From Acidimicrobiales bacterium (GTDB lineage: Bacteria; Actinomycetota; Acidimicrobiia; Acidimicrobiales; MedAcidi-G1), in contig JAERSW010000061.1 in assembly GCA_016845305.1 (NCBI GenBank), positions 1-35,190 of the forward strand: a stretch of 35,190 bases of DNA, in the 5' to 3' direction. Positions 1-7,027 of this stretch are shown piece after piece (position 1 is the first letter of the stretch; each line of letters begins with the position of its first letter). A model generated the notes under the pieces. It did no database searches and was not told the DNA's origin. It worked only from the letters and a program-made list of their open reading frames with translations. A program made the position numbers and the translations under genes.

Positions 1-84
1 CTCTAGGGGGCGTACAATAAGTTCACAGGTCAGGGCCGGTCTTTCGAGGCTGGCCCTGTTCGCGTCCAAAGCCAGGGGTTCGGC
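1..84. other. flank of the IS, with a hairpin
   Basis: No gene is recognised here. CAGGGCC at 31-37 and GGCCCTG at 52-58 can form a hairpin with a 14-nt loop. No T-tract follows it. The minus-strand translation does not continue the amidase interrupted at 1448, so the two flanks of the IS do not look like the two halves of one gene. Confidence 0.3.
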
Positions 85-112
85 TGAATCTCCCCGGGTT
101 TCGTAGAGGCTC
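85..112. repeat. IS terminal inverted repeat, orfB side
   Basis: The repeat starts TGAATCTCCCCGGGT and matches the reverse complement of 1420-1447 with a handful of mismatches. It lies 3 bp beyond the orfB stop codon, as expected for the right end of an IS3-family element. Confidence 0.75.
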
Positions 113-115
113 TAG

Positions 116-1069
116 CTATTGAGTCACGGCCTCGGCGGCCGGGACATCTTGACTGTAGAAGGCGGTCTCGTGGGCTGCTGGGGTGGTGAACTTCCGGCGG
201 CCGTCGAGGATCTCGCCGTGGCGTCGTCGGTAGTTGAACCAGTCGATGTATTCGAGGGTGGCGAACTCGACATCCTCGAGGCCCGCCCAGGGGCCCTGGG
301 GGTAGATCAGCTCCCACTTGTAGAGCCCGTTGAACGATTCGATCATGGCGTTGTCGTAGCTGTCGCCCTTGGAGCCGACCGACGCGACGATCTCGTTGTC
401 GGCGAGGCGCTGGGAGTAGCGCACCAAGAGGTATTGGACTCCGCGGTCGCTGTGATGGGTCAACTGGGACAGGTCCGCTCCCTCACGTCGGCGGTTGTGG
501 ACCGCCATCTCCAGGGCGTCGATCGCCAGATCCGACCGCAGCGACCGAGACGCTTGCCAGCCGACGAAGAACCGAGAGTAGGCGTCGATGATGAACGCCA
601 CGTACACCCACCCGGCATGGGTCTTGACGTAGGTGAGGTCGGCCAGCCAGAGCCGGTTCGGGGCCGGCGCGGTGAAGTCCCGGTCGACCAGATCGGTGGG
701 CCGCTCCACACGGTCGTCCACGATGGTGGTCTTGACCCAAGCTCGGCCTCGACGCACACCCGACAAGCCCATCTGGGCCATCAGCCGTTCAACGGTGCAG
801 CGGGCGACACGGATGCCGTCCACGTTGTTGAGGTGGTCCCACATCTTGTCGGCGCCATAGGCCACGTAGTTCTCCGCGTGCACCCGGGCGATCACCGGCA
901 TCAACTCGGCGTCACGGACCGCCCGCGCCGAGGGTGGACGGTTGCGGGCCGCGTAGAAGGTGGAGGGAGCGATCTTGACGCCGTGCTCGGTGAGCACCCG
1001 ACAGATCGGCTCGACTCCCCACACCTTCCCAGCAGTGCGGCGATGACGGTGTGTGTCGATGAACGTCAC
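116..1069 (-). CDS. IS3-family transposase OrfB (DDE integrase)
   Basis: This 317-aa protein is the catalytic half of an IS3-type transposase. It has an N-terminal HTH_21-like part (about 1-120) followed by an rve/integrase core (about 135-300). The catalytic DDE triad is visible: D144 in WLADLTYV, D208 in HHSDRG and E244 in AMIESFNG. The GTG start at 1069 overlaps the restored-frame orfA stop by four bases (GTGA). In this family OrfB is normally made as an OrfAB fusion by programmed -1 frameshifting. OrfB itself looks intact, but the damaged orfA probably prevents transposition unless OrfA is supplied in trans. Confidence 0.9.
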   Translation of the reverse strand: MTFIDTHRHRRTAGKVWGVEPICRVLTEHGVKIAPSTFYAARNRPPSARAVRDAELMPVIARVHAENYVAYGADKMWDHLNNVDGIRVARCTVERLMAQMGLSGVRRGRAWVKTTIVDDRVERPTDLVDRDFTAPAPNRLWLADLTYVKTHAGWVYVAFIIDAYSRFFVGWQASRSLRSDLAIDALEMAVHNRRREGADLSQLTHHSDRGVQYLLVRYSQRLADNEIVASVGSKGDSYDNAMIESFNGLYKWELIYPQGPWAGLEDVEFATLEYIDWFNYRRRHGEILDGRRKFTTPAAHETAFYSQDVPAAEAVTQ

Positions 1070-1397
1070 GACCTGGGCAGTCGCGGGTCGAGCTCCCGCG
1101 CGAAGAAACTCGACGCCGCTTTGAGGATCTCATTGGCCCGACGAAGCTCGCGGTTCTCCTTCTCGAGCTCGAGCATCCGCTGACGCTCGTCGATCGTGAG
1201 CCCGCCCCGAACCCGCCGTCGACCTCGGCCTGGCGCACCCACTTGCGGACCGTCTCCGGGATCGGGCCGAGTTTCTCAGCGACCGAACTGATCGCTTCCC
1301 ACTGCGACCCGTACGCGTGCTGGTGCTCGAGCACCATCCGCACCGCCCGCTCGCGCATCTCCGCCGGGTACCTCCCCGGCCGGCGTTGATCTGTCAT
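1066..1397 (-). pseudogene. IS3-family OrfA, frameshifted
   Basis: Translation from the ATG at 1397 gives a clear IS3 OrfA helix-turn-helix protein (opening MTDQRRPGRYP, then [13 protein letters not shown]). The family sequence then jumps to another frame around 1205-1217: [18 protein letters not shown], and on through the leucine-zipper region to [11 protein letters not shown] and a TGA at 1066-1068. One missing base in the G-rich stretch GGCGGGTTCGGGGCGGG explains the jump. The unshifted frame runs on into meaningless sequence. Either this is a real inactivating deletion or a homopolymer sequencing error. The second zipper half is otherwise well preserved, so the lesion is recent. Confidence 0.8.
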
Positions 1398-1419
1398 GGC
1401 TCCATCCTCTCAAGGGTTG

Positions 1420-1447
1420 GAGCATCCACCAGACCCGGGGAGCTTCA
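1420..1447. repeat. IS terminal inverted repeat, orfA side
   Basis: Read on the minus strand it starts TGAAGCTCCCCGGGT. It lies upstream of the orfA start (1397) and pairs with 85-112. The M20 amidase remnant begins immediately outside it, at 1448. Confidence 0.75.
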
Positions 1448-1634
1448 GTCCGAGCTCCTGCATCCACCCGACGACGAGGTCGCGGCCGGCGCGGTCTTGG
1501 TCGGCAAGCGCGAGCCGCGAGCAGCCTGTGGTTCCGTCGATGGCGCCGATCCTTGCCAACTCGTCGAGCCGATCGAGAAGGCGGGCGTTGTCGATGTGAA
1601 GACCCGTGAGCTAGCGCGTCGCCCTGGCGCTCAT
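1448..1634 (-). pseudogene. M20-family amidase (allantoate/carbamoyl amino acid hydrolase type), N-terminal remnant
   Basis: Minus-strand translation gives a recognisable N-terminus of the Zn-dependent hydantoinase/carbamoylase amidase family: DNARLLDRLDELARIGAIDG, then SRLALADQDRAGRDLVVGWM. Members hydrolyse N-carbamoyl or ureido compounds such as allantoate. The reading frame starts at an ATG (1634) preceded by GGGGGG, but has an in-frame TAG at codon 8 (1611-1613). It is cut off by the end of the IS at 1447, so all metal-binding residues are missing. The ATG overlaps the stop of the preceding small ORF (ATGA). The gene was evidently the last of this minus-strand operon before the IS arrived. 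Family assignment is from remembered sequence patterns. Confidence 0.6.
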
Positions 1635-1810
1635 GGGTGCCCCCCAGTGCTTCTCGGGGCCGGGCGCTCGAGGCCGGCTCGCACTCTCGGCAGTGTCAGC
1701 GAGGACGCGTCGAGCCAGACGTTGGTGTCGTCGATTCCGCCATGGTGTTTGGGTGGTCGAACCGCAGACGTGCCTTCGGTCGGCATGCACCTGGTCGCGT
1801 ACTCAGCCAC
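1631..1810 (-). CDS. small unknown ORF between SRPBCC gene and amidase remnant
   Basis: This 59-codon frame starts at GTG 1810, with GGAGG ten bases upstream, and overlaps the end of the SRPBCC gene. It ends in a TGA that overlaps the amidase ATG (ATGA). It fills the gap between two co-directional genes with coupled overlaps at both ends, which argues for a real gene. The product has no signal peptide or membrane segment, contains PPKHHGGIDDTNVWLDASS, and is not a family I recognise. It could also be the trimmed end of a larger gene. Confidence 0.35.
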   Translation of the reverse strand: MAEYATRCMPTEGTSAVRPPKHHGGIDDTNVWLDASSLTLPRVRAGLERPAPRSTGGHP

Positions 1811-2417
1811 TGCTGCGCGCCCTCCAGATGAAGATCATGACGGTGAGTGCGGCCACCGCCGCTGCAGCCGCACGGCGCTCTCTGGGCAAGACGAGCGCAC
1901 CAATGTCGACCACATCGCTGCCCTCCCGCGTGCCCTCCGGGGGCGCGGCAACCGACTCGGCGCCCGCTGTGGCCTCGGATTGCAGCTCACTCGAAAGGTT
2001 CTCGACGAACTGATCGATGAGCCGGCCGGAGACATCTGTGATCGCGCCGCGTCCGAATTGTGCGATCTTTCCCGTGATAGCGAGTTCCGTTCTGATACTG
2101 ACGGTTGTGGCCGCAGCATCGCCTCGCAAGTGAGCGTGGATCACTGCCTTGGCGGTACCGGCAGACTTCGTGTCACGGCCCTCGGCTTCGATCACGGCCT
2201 GCCGTGCTTGTCGATCTTGGCTAAGAAATCGTGCCGCGCCGGCGTACTGGCTCGTGATGGGACCGACCTTGATCCGGACAGTGCCGAGGTAGTCCTCGCC
2301 GTCACGACCGGTGAGCGACGCGCCGGGCATACAGGGCGCGATCCGCTCGAGGTCCGTGAGTGTGTTCCATGCCTCGTCGATCGGGAGGAGAACCTGGAAC
2401 TCGTTGTCAATGTCCAT
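1803..2417 (-). CDS. CoxG-like SRPBCC protein with C-terminal membrane anchor
   Basis: The 204-aa product belongs to the CoxG/START-like SRPBCC superfamily: MDIDNEFQVLLPIDEAWNTL, then PCMPGASL and DYLGTVRIKVGPI. In carboxydotrophs CoxG recruits the CO dehydrogenase to the membrane, and related genes accompany many molybdenum hydroxylases. The C-terminus has one hydrophobic helix (AAAAAVAALTVMIFI), consistent with membrane anchoring. I place the start at ATG 2417 rather than GTG 2426, because AGGAG sits about ten bases from the ATG but only two from the GTG. It probably partners the molybdenum hydroxylase encoded at 10481-14240, although it lies in the Rieske operon. Confidence 0.8.
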   Translation of the reverse strand: MDIDNEFQVLLPIDEAWNTLTDLERIAPCMPGASLTGRDGEDYLGTVRIKVGPITSQYAGAARFLSQDRQARQAVIEAEGRDTKSAGTAKAVIHAHLRGDAAATTVSIRTELAITGKIAQFGRGAITDVSGRLIDQFVENLSSELQSEATAGAESVAAPPEGTREGSDVVDIGALVLPRERRAAAAAVAALTVMIFIWRARSSG

Positions 2418-2434
2418 TGGAGACACTTCTCCTG

Positions 2435-2725
2435 TCAGGGTCGGGCGTTCACGTACTGGTAGCCGAAGCGACCTTTGATGCAGAGGTTGCCCCAGGTCAC
2501 CGAATGGTCATCGGGGCTGGTGCACTTGACGATCTCGTTGTCCTGGACGTGCAGCTCGAGGTTGCAGCCCACCCCGCAGTACGAGCACACGGTCCGAGTG
2601 GTCGTCTGGTCCTCGGGGCGCCAGTTGCCTGCGTTTCGGAGGTCGAACTCGGTCTTGAACTGCAGGGCGTTGGTGGGGCATACCGCCACGCAGTTGCCGC
2701 AATAAACACAGGCCGAGTCCGGCAA
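2435..2725 (-). CDS. di-[4Fe-4S] fragment related to formate dehydrogenase alpha subunit
   Basis: The 96-aa product carries two cluster-binding sets. C6, C9, C12 and C16 form a bacterial-ferredoxin motif. C47, C50, C54 and C82 form the Fe4S4 motif that begins molybdopterin oxidoreductases (TVCSYCGVGCNLELHVQDN, then GNLCIKGRFG). This order is that of NAD-linked formate dehydrogenase alpha subunits, but the protein stops right after the second motif and has no catalytic domain. The start is uncertain: TTG at 2725 has no good ribosome site. Homologous-looking residues (HGVSTEFDIALPDS) continue in frame upstream to the TAA that ends the reductase gene. It may be a working electron carrier for the neighbouring Rieske oxygenases, or a gene fragment. 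Confidence 0.55.
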   Translation of the reverse strand: MPDSACVYCGNCVAVCPTNALQFKTEFDLRNAGNWRPEDQTTTRTVCSYCGVGCNLELHVQDNEIVKCTSPDDHSVTWGNLCIKGRFGYQYVNARP

Positions 2726-2773
2726 GGCGATGTCGAACTCTGTGCTGACACCATGGGCACGGTGAGTCGCGGC

Positions 2774-3988
2774 TTAGCCATCGTCGGCTCCGAAGCTGGT
2801 AGTCGCGAAGTCCGTACTCTCAGACCAGTCATCGGCGCCCGACATCATCCGCCCTCTGAGCTGCATGAGGGCCACCGTCCCGTCGATCGCGAGCGCACCG
2901 ATGAGCCGATCTTCTCGCCGATAGAGCGCGAGATAGTCGGCGTGATCAGCGCCGCAGGAAATCTCGACCAGTTCGTCGGCGTGTGTCCGGCCGGCGAACT
3001 GGATCCGGTGGCCGTACTGGTCGGACCAGAAATACGGAATCGAGTCGCAGACGCGTGGCGAATCGCCATTGACGATGTTGTGGGCCACGACCGTCGCTTG
3101 CTCGACGGTGGTCGTCCAGTGCTCGATTCGCATCGATTCGCCGTAGCGGGGGTTGGTCCACTGCGCCACATCACCGAGGGCGTAGACACCGGCGGGCCCT
3201 GCGCGTAGGTACTGGTCGCAGGCAACGCCGTTGGAGATGTCGAGTCCCGAACCGTCGAGCCACTCCACATTGGGAACGACACCGATACCGACAACGACGA
3301 GGTCTGCCGGCAGGCGCCGGCCGTCAGCCAGCGTGACAGCCTTCACGGATTCGTCGCCTTCGAGCCCGTCGACGCCGACCCCGCAGAGCACTGTCGTGCC
3401 GTTGCGAGCGTGCAGCCCGGCGCAGGCCGCGCCCGCTTGGCGGCCGATGGCTCGCTCGAGGGGGTGCTCGAGCGCCTCCACGACCGTGACGTCGACCCCC
3501 AGCTGTCGAGCGGACCCGGCCACTTCCGCGCCGATGAAGCCAGCTCCCACGACGACGACTCGCGATGCGGCGTCCAACGCGGCGCTGATCGCGGTTGCGT
3601 CCTCTCTCGTGCGGATGGTGTGCACGCCGGCGAGCCGGTCAGCTCCAGGAATCTGGCGGGGGCGGGCACCCGTCGCGATGACCAGGTGTGCGTAGTCGAA
3701 CGCCCCGCTCTTGGTGATCACGGTTCGGCTCGCGCAATCAACACCCGTGGCTGGGGTGTCGACATGGACCTCGATGCCGTTGTCGGTCAACTCACGTGCT
3801 GTCCGGAACTCCGTGTCCGCTGGGCTCTGCTTGCCGGTCAACACCTCCTTTGAGAGGGGCGGACGGTCATAGGGCAGATGCGTTTCTGCACCGAGGAGCC
3901 AGATCGAGTCGGTGTACCCGGCTTTCCGCAGGCCTTCCGCGACACGCAGCCCGCCCAGGGAGGCGCCCACGATCACCGTTCCGGTCAT
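2774..3988 (-). CDS. FAD-dependent ferredoxin reductase (Rieske oxygenase electron-transfer type)
   Basis: The 404-aa length and architecture match the NAD(P)H:ferredoxin reductases of three-component Rieske or P450 systems (BphA4/HcaD-like). An N-terminal FAD-binding motif (VIVGASLGGLR, from residue 5) is followed by a central NAD-binding motif G148-A-G-F-I-G153. The second FAD contact GVYALGDVAQW contains D273. The C-terminal domain about 320-404 is the usual reductase dimerisation region. Its likely job is to pass electrons from NAD(P)H through a ferredoxin to the two oxygenases at 4817-6960. It starts 3 bp after the hydrolase stop codon. Its TAA is in the same frame as the downstream di-cluster fragment. 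Confidence 0.88.
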   Translation of the reverse strand: MTGTVIVGASLGGLRVAEGLRKAGYTDSIWLLGAETHLPYDRPPLSKEVLTGKQSPADTEFRTARELTDNGIEVHVDTPATGVDCASRTVITKSGAFDYAHLVIATGARPRQIPGADRLAGVHTIRTREDATAISAALDAASRVVVVGAGFIGAEVAGSARQLGVDVTVVEALEHPLERAIGRQAGAACAGLHARNGTTVLCGVGVDGLEGDESVKAVTLADGRRLPADLVVVGIGVVPNVEWLDGSGLDISNGVACDQYLRAGPAGVYALGDVAQWTNPRYGESMRIEHWTTTVEQATVVAHNIVNGDSPRVCDSIPYFWSDQYGHRIQFAGRTHADELVEISCGADHADYLALYRREDRLIGALAIDGTVALMQLRGRMMSGADDWSESTDFATTSFGADDG

Positions 3989-3991
3989 GTC

Positions 3992-4804
3992 TCAGTCTCC
4001 GAGAAACTCGCTCAGGTGAGTGGCGAGCGAGCCCGGGTTGTCGACCGGTATCACGTGACCTGCGTCCGCGATCTCGACCAGCGTGCTATCGGGCACGGAC
4101 TCGTGCATGCGCTTCATTACCTCGGCGCGTACGAACGTGTAGCCGGCATGGACGAGCAGCGTCGGTGCCTCGACCCTCGATAGGGCGTCCCAGTGGTCAC
4201 CGTTTCGGAATGGCCAACGCTCGAAGAAGACCGGATCATGCTTCGGGGCGATGCGACCGGCGTGATTCGGGGCGAACGCGCCGTAGGTGAGCGCCTTGGT
4301 AGCAGAGTCGGGTGCCCGCGGGTTCGATTCCTCGACCCATGCCAGCGCGTCAACCATTGATTCGAACTCGGTCGGGCGAGGAGGAACGTCAGACTCGGCA
4401 GCTTCAAAGGATGGCTCGATGTCGACGAGCGCGAGATGTGCGACACGGTCCGCGTTGGCCACGCAATACTCGAGCGCGACGAGTGCCCCCCATGACGAAC
4501 CGACCAGGGACACCTTGTCGCTACCCAACGCGTCGATCTGAGCGCTCAGATCCAAGGCGTGGTCAGCCGTGTCGTAGGCGCCGGAAGACGACCGAGCACT
4601 GTCACCGTGTCCCCGCATGTCGACTGCGACGACGCGACGCGGCGCCAGAGCGGCGGCGACATCGTGCCATCCCCAAGCCGAGCCGGTCACACCGTGCAGA
4701 CACACGATCGGCGTACCCGAACCCCCATAGTCGATCGCGTGTAATGGTCCGGTCGGGCCTTCGACAAATGAGTGCGTGATCGGACCGAGACGTACTGGTG
4801 CCAT
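3992..4804 (-). CDS. alpha/beta hydrolase
   Basis: This is a 270-aa alpha/beta-hydrolase fold enzyme. It shows an oxyanion-hole HG (H37-G38 in CLHGVTGSAWGWHDV), the nucleophile elbow G-S-S-W-G with S104, and a catalytic histidine H250 in DAGHVIP. The strand after the oxyanion hole has VVAVDMRGHGDSA, typical of esterases, C-C hydrolases and haloperoxidase-like members. The ATG at 4804 has GAGGG seven bases upstream. It sits between the Rieske oxygenases and their reductase, where it probably cleaves an ester, lactone, amide or ring-fission product of the pathway. The exact substrate cannot be read from the sequence. Confidence 0.85.
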   Translation of the reverse strand: MAPVRLGPITHSFVEGPTGPLHAIDYGGSGTPIVCLHGVTGSAWGWHDVAAALAPRRVVAVDMRGHGDSARSSSGAYDTADHALDLSAQIDALGSDKVSLVGSSWGALVALEYCVANADRVAHLALVDIEPSFEAAESDVPPRPTEFESMVDALAWVEESNPRAPDSATKALTYGAFAPNHAGRIAPKHDPVFFERWPFRNGDHWDALSRVEAPTLLVHAGYTFVRAEVMKRMHESVPDSTLVEIADAGHVIPVDNPGSLATHLSEFLGD

Positions 4805-4816
4805 GGGTGTCCCTCG

Positions 4817-5887
4817 TTACGACGCTGGGGCGAGCTGGTAGGTGCCGTTTGAGATCTCAATAAGCCAGCGCCGATACTCGAGGGTGCCGGCATCCGCGCC
4901 CTTGACGTGCATCTCGGCCGCCAGGTCATCGGGAAGCTCCTCGGGTCGTTGGGATTCGACGACTGGCTTGTCCTGCTCCAGGATCAGGGCCTGGAGATCG
5001 CGGAACTCCTGGTCCTGGTCCAGTGCATAATTTCGGGACTGGATCGTGAAGCACCGGGAACGACGCGGCTCCACCGGCGCGACGGCGACGAACAGCGTGT
5101 AATCCTGACCCTCCGAGCCGGCGCTGGAGTGCAACAGCATCGTGTTCGGCATAAAAATGCGGTACCGCTTCCATGCCTCGTACGTCTCGCCACTGGTGGC
5201 CACTCCCTTGTTCTTCGGATTGTCGGTGAACTCGAGAAAGGGCCCGGCGTCGATTCGGATCTCGCCGCCATCGCGGCGTACGGAGTAGTCGGCGATCGCC
5301 GCATCGTTTCGATCACCCAGTACGCCGTGGTGCACGTGTGCGAAGTGAGAGAAGTCGAAGTAGTTCTCCAGGCGCCGAGCCATCGAGCAGCGCCAGTCGT
5401 AGGGCTCGTAGAAGAGATGCGTGTAGTCCCGGTCTTCGAGGACGGGGAGCTCGGGCACGGGGAACTTCGGTTCGGGGTCGAGGCAAGCCCACACTAGGCC
5501 GGCCGACTCCGCGGCCGGGAACGATTCCACACCGACGTTGAGGCTCCCCGACAGATCGGGTCGGGCCGGGATGTCGACCACGGTCCCTGACTCATCGTAG
5601 GCCCAGCCGTGATAGGCGCACCGCAGGCACCCCTGGTCGATCCGGCCCAGCGCCAGCGAGGCGCCCCGATGACGACAGAGATCGCGAAACACTCGAATCG
5701 AGCCGTCATGTCGCCAGATCGCGAGACGCTCCCCCATGAGCTCGCCCTGCACCGGTTGGTCGTCGGTGATGTCGGCAGAGAACGCTACGGGATGCCAGAA
5801 GTGGCGGAGGTGCTGATGGAGTCGGCTCTCACCGGCGACGTCGAGGTGGGTCTCGGTCGTGACGGCGGGCTCTGGGCCGCTGCTCAT
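4817..5887 (-). CDS. Rieske non-heme iron oxygenase, alpha subunit (second copy)
   Basis: The 356-aa protein is a VanA/dicamba-monooxygenase-size oxygenase component. The N-terminal Rieske domain binds [2Fe-2S] through C71-x-H73 and C90-x2-H93 (CxHx16CxxH). The mononuclear iron motif is N175-x2-D178-x2-H181-x4-H186 in ENYFDFSHFAHVH. The C-terminal part contains EQDKPVVESQ, as in demethylase-type relatives. The start at ATG 5887 is chosen because it overlaps the stop of the upstream oxygenase (ATGA); an in-frame extension to 6043 lies wholly inside that gene. The two oxygenases are diverged paralogues and could form a hetero-oligomer or act on successive positions of one substrate. Oxidative demethylation or ring hydroxylation are both possible. 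Confidence 0.9.
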   Translation of the reverse strand: MSSGPEPAVTTETHLDVAGESRLHQHLRHFWHPVAFSADITDDQPVQGELMGERLAIWRHDGSIRVFRDLCRHRGASLALGRIDQGCLRCAYHGWAYDESGTVVDIPARPDLSGSLNVGVESFPAAESAGLVWACLDPEPKFPVPELPVLEDRDYTHLFYEPYDWRCSMARRLENYFDFSHFAHVHHGVLGDRNDAAIADYSVRRDGGEIRIDAGPFLEFTDNPKNKGVATSGETYEAWKRYRIFMPNTMLLHSSAGSEGQDYTLFVAVAPVEPRRSRCFTIQSRNYALDQDQEFRDLQALILEQDKPVVESQRPEELPDDLAAEMHVKGADAGTLEYRRWLIEISNGTYQLAPAS

Positions 5888-6960
5888 TGCTTCACTTCGG
5901 CCGCGAGTTCGCTGAGCCACTGCCGATAGCCGAGTGTGATCGCATCCGCAGTCTTGACATACATCTCCTCGCCGAGCCGCGACGGAATCACGTCGGGGGT
6001 CAGAGACTCGACAATCGGTTTGTCCTGAGCGAGGATCTCCCACTCGAAATCGAGGAACTCCTTATCGGCCTCCTCATCCGTCGCGTAGTTGCGCCCGATG
6101 AACCAAAACGACTTCGTCCTGTTTGCCGAGATCGGTGAAGCACTCATGAACAGCACGTAGCGGGCGCCGCCCTCGAAGTGCCGGTCGAGGAGCACGGTGT
6201 GCGGCATGCTGATCCAGTACTCGTTGCGGGCGGTGATGAGGTCACCGACGTCGCTCAAATGCTTCTTCATCTTGCCAGAGGGAGGCTCGACCACCGTCGC
6301 TGTACACCGCAGCGAGCCATCCTCACGCCAGGTCTCATGCACACCAACCTCGGCATGGTCTCGCGACCCCAGATAGCCGTCGTGGACCCATGCGAAGTGT
6401 CCGAAGTCCACGTAGTTCTCGAGACGCCGGACCGACGCGCAGTCCCACTCGTAGGGATCACAGGAGATGACCCTGAACTCGGGATCCTCAAGATGGGGAA
6501 AGTCGGGAATGTCGAACGCCGGGTCGTCAGTGAGGCTCACCCATATCAGGCCGTGGCGCACCACACAGGGGTAGCGGCGCAATCCGACGGCGAGGCCCTC
6601 GCTCACCTCGGGGTTGGCCGGCACCTCGACGACGGTACCTTCGGAGTCGTAGGCCCATCCGTGGTATGCGCAACGCAAGCAGCTCCCTTCGACCGTGCCC
6701 AACGACAGCGACGCCCCGCGGTGCACGCAGCGGTCGTCGAACGCAACGAGACCGCCATTGATGCGGGCAAGAACGAGCCGGCGGTCCAGAAGCGTCGCTA
6801 GCTGGGGGGAATCGCCGACATCGTCGTCTCGAGCCACAGGATGCCAGAACTGGTCCAAGCAGTCGTAGAAGCGATGGTCGCCCTGAACGCCATGTTCGGT
6901 ATCGGTGAGCATCGCGTCCCCCTCGTCGGCAATGTCGTCAGGGCACCATAGGAACTTCAC
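5884..6960 (-). CDS. Rieske non-heme iron oxygenase, alpha subunit (first copy)
   Basis: This oxygenase has up to 358 aa, with Rieske ligands C78-x-H80 and C97-x2-H100 and mononuclear iron ligands in N182-x2-D185-x2-H188-x4-H193 (ENYVDFGHFAWVH). It shares the short VanA-like architecture of its downstream neighbour and ends by overlapping that gene. Two starts are possible: GTG 6960 with AAGG upstream, or ATG 6912 with GAGGGGG upstream. Homology only becomes obvious after about residue 27, so the ATG is equally plausible. It is the first gene of the minus-strand operon running to the IS. A good promoter lies just upstream, divergent from the XRE-cupin regulator that may control it. Confidence 0.9.
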   Translation of the reverse strand: MKFLWCPDDIADEGDAMLTDTEHGVQGDHRFYDCLDQFWHPVARDDDVGDSPQLATLLDRRLVLARINGGLVAFDDRCVHRGASLSLGTVEGSCLRCAYHGWAYDSEGTVVEVPANPEVSEGLAVGLRRYPCVVRHGLIWVSLTDDPAFDIPDFPHLEDPEFRVISCDPYEWDCASVRRLENYVDFGHFAWVHDGYLGSRDHAEVGVHETWREDGSLRCTATVVEPPSGKMKKHLSDVGDLITARNEYWISMPHTVLLDRHFEGGARYVLFMSASPISANRTKSFWFIGRNYATDEEADKEFLDFEWEILAQDKPIVESLTPDVIPSRLGEEMYVKTADAITLGYRQWLSELAAEVKQ

Positions 6961-6974
6961 AGGTAGCCTTGTAG

Positions 6975-7004
6975 TTGCATCCTACGATGTTGTATTGCTG
7001 TAAT
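6975..7004 (+). promoter_or_regulatory. candidate promoter of the XRE-cupin gene
   Basis: TTGCAT (6975-6980) and TGTAAT (6999-7004) are 18 bases apart and point towards the regulator start at 7028. They overlap the divergent Rieske promoter, so one bound regulator could affect both directions. Confidence 0.35.
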
Positions 7005-7007
7005 CAA
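6979..7007 (-). promoter_or_regulatory. sigma70-like promoter of the Rieske operon
   Basis: On the minus strand TTGATT (7002-7007) and TAGGAT (6979-6984) are separated by 17 bases, 19 bp before the GTG 6960 start. The fit to -35/-10 consensus is good. The -35 box overlaps the inverted repeat at 6993-7009. Confidence 0.5.
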
Positions 7008-7009
7008 TA
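6993..7009. promoter_or_regulatory. inverted repeat TATTG-N7-CAATA, candidate operator
   Basis: This exact 5-bp inverted repeat is centred between the divergent XRE and Rieske promoters and overlaps elements of both. A likely ligand is the XRE-cupin protein encoded next to it (autoregulation). TATTG/CAATA half-sites also occur at 10460-10470, in the BMP gene promoter. Confidence 0.35.
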
Positions 7010-7027
7010 ATCACTGGAGGCCTCGGC

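Larger units (their letters stand above)
85..1447 (-). mobile_element. IS3-family insertion sequence, orfA broken
   Basis: The element is bounded by imperfect terminal inverted repeats of about 28 bp (85-112 and 1420-1447). Both begin TGAA and share CTCCCCGGGT. Inside are an IS3-type orfA and orfB on the minus strand that overlap by four bases, the usual layout of the family. The total length of 1363 bp fits IS3 elements. The three bases outside each end (GGC on the left, GTC on the right) are not identical, so no target-site duplication is visible. That fits rearrangement or deletion next to the element after insertion. Because orfA carries a frameshift, the copy is probably not autonomous. 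Confidence 0.85.

Noticed and set aside
85-1447. Target-site duplication of the IS
   Set aside because: The three bases outside the ends (GGC and GTC) differ, and shifting the boundary by a base does not produce a match.
5888-6043. N-terminal extension of the second Rieske oxygenase
   Set aside because: The extra 52 residues lie wholly inside the upstream gene and lack homology; the ATGA overlap gives a better start.
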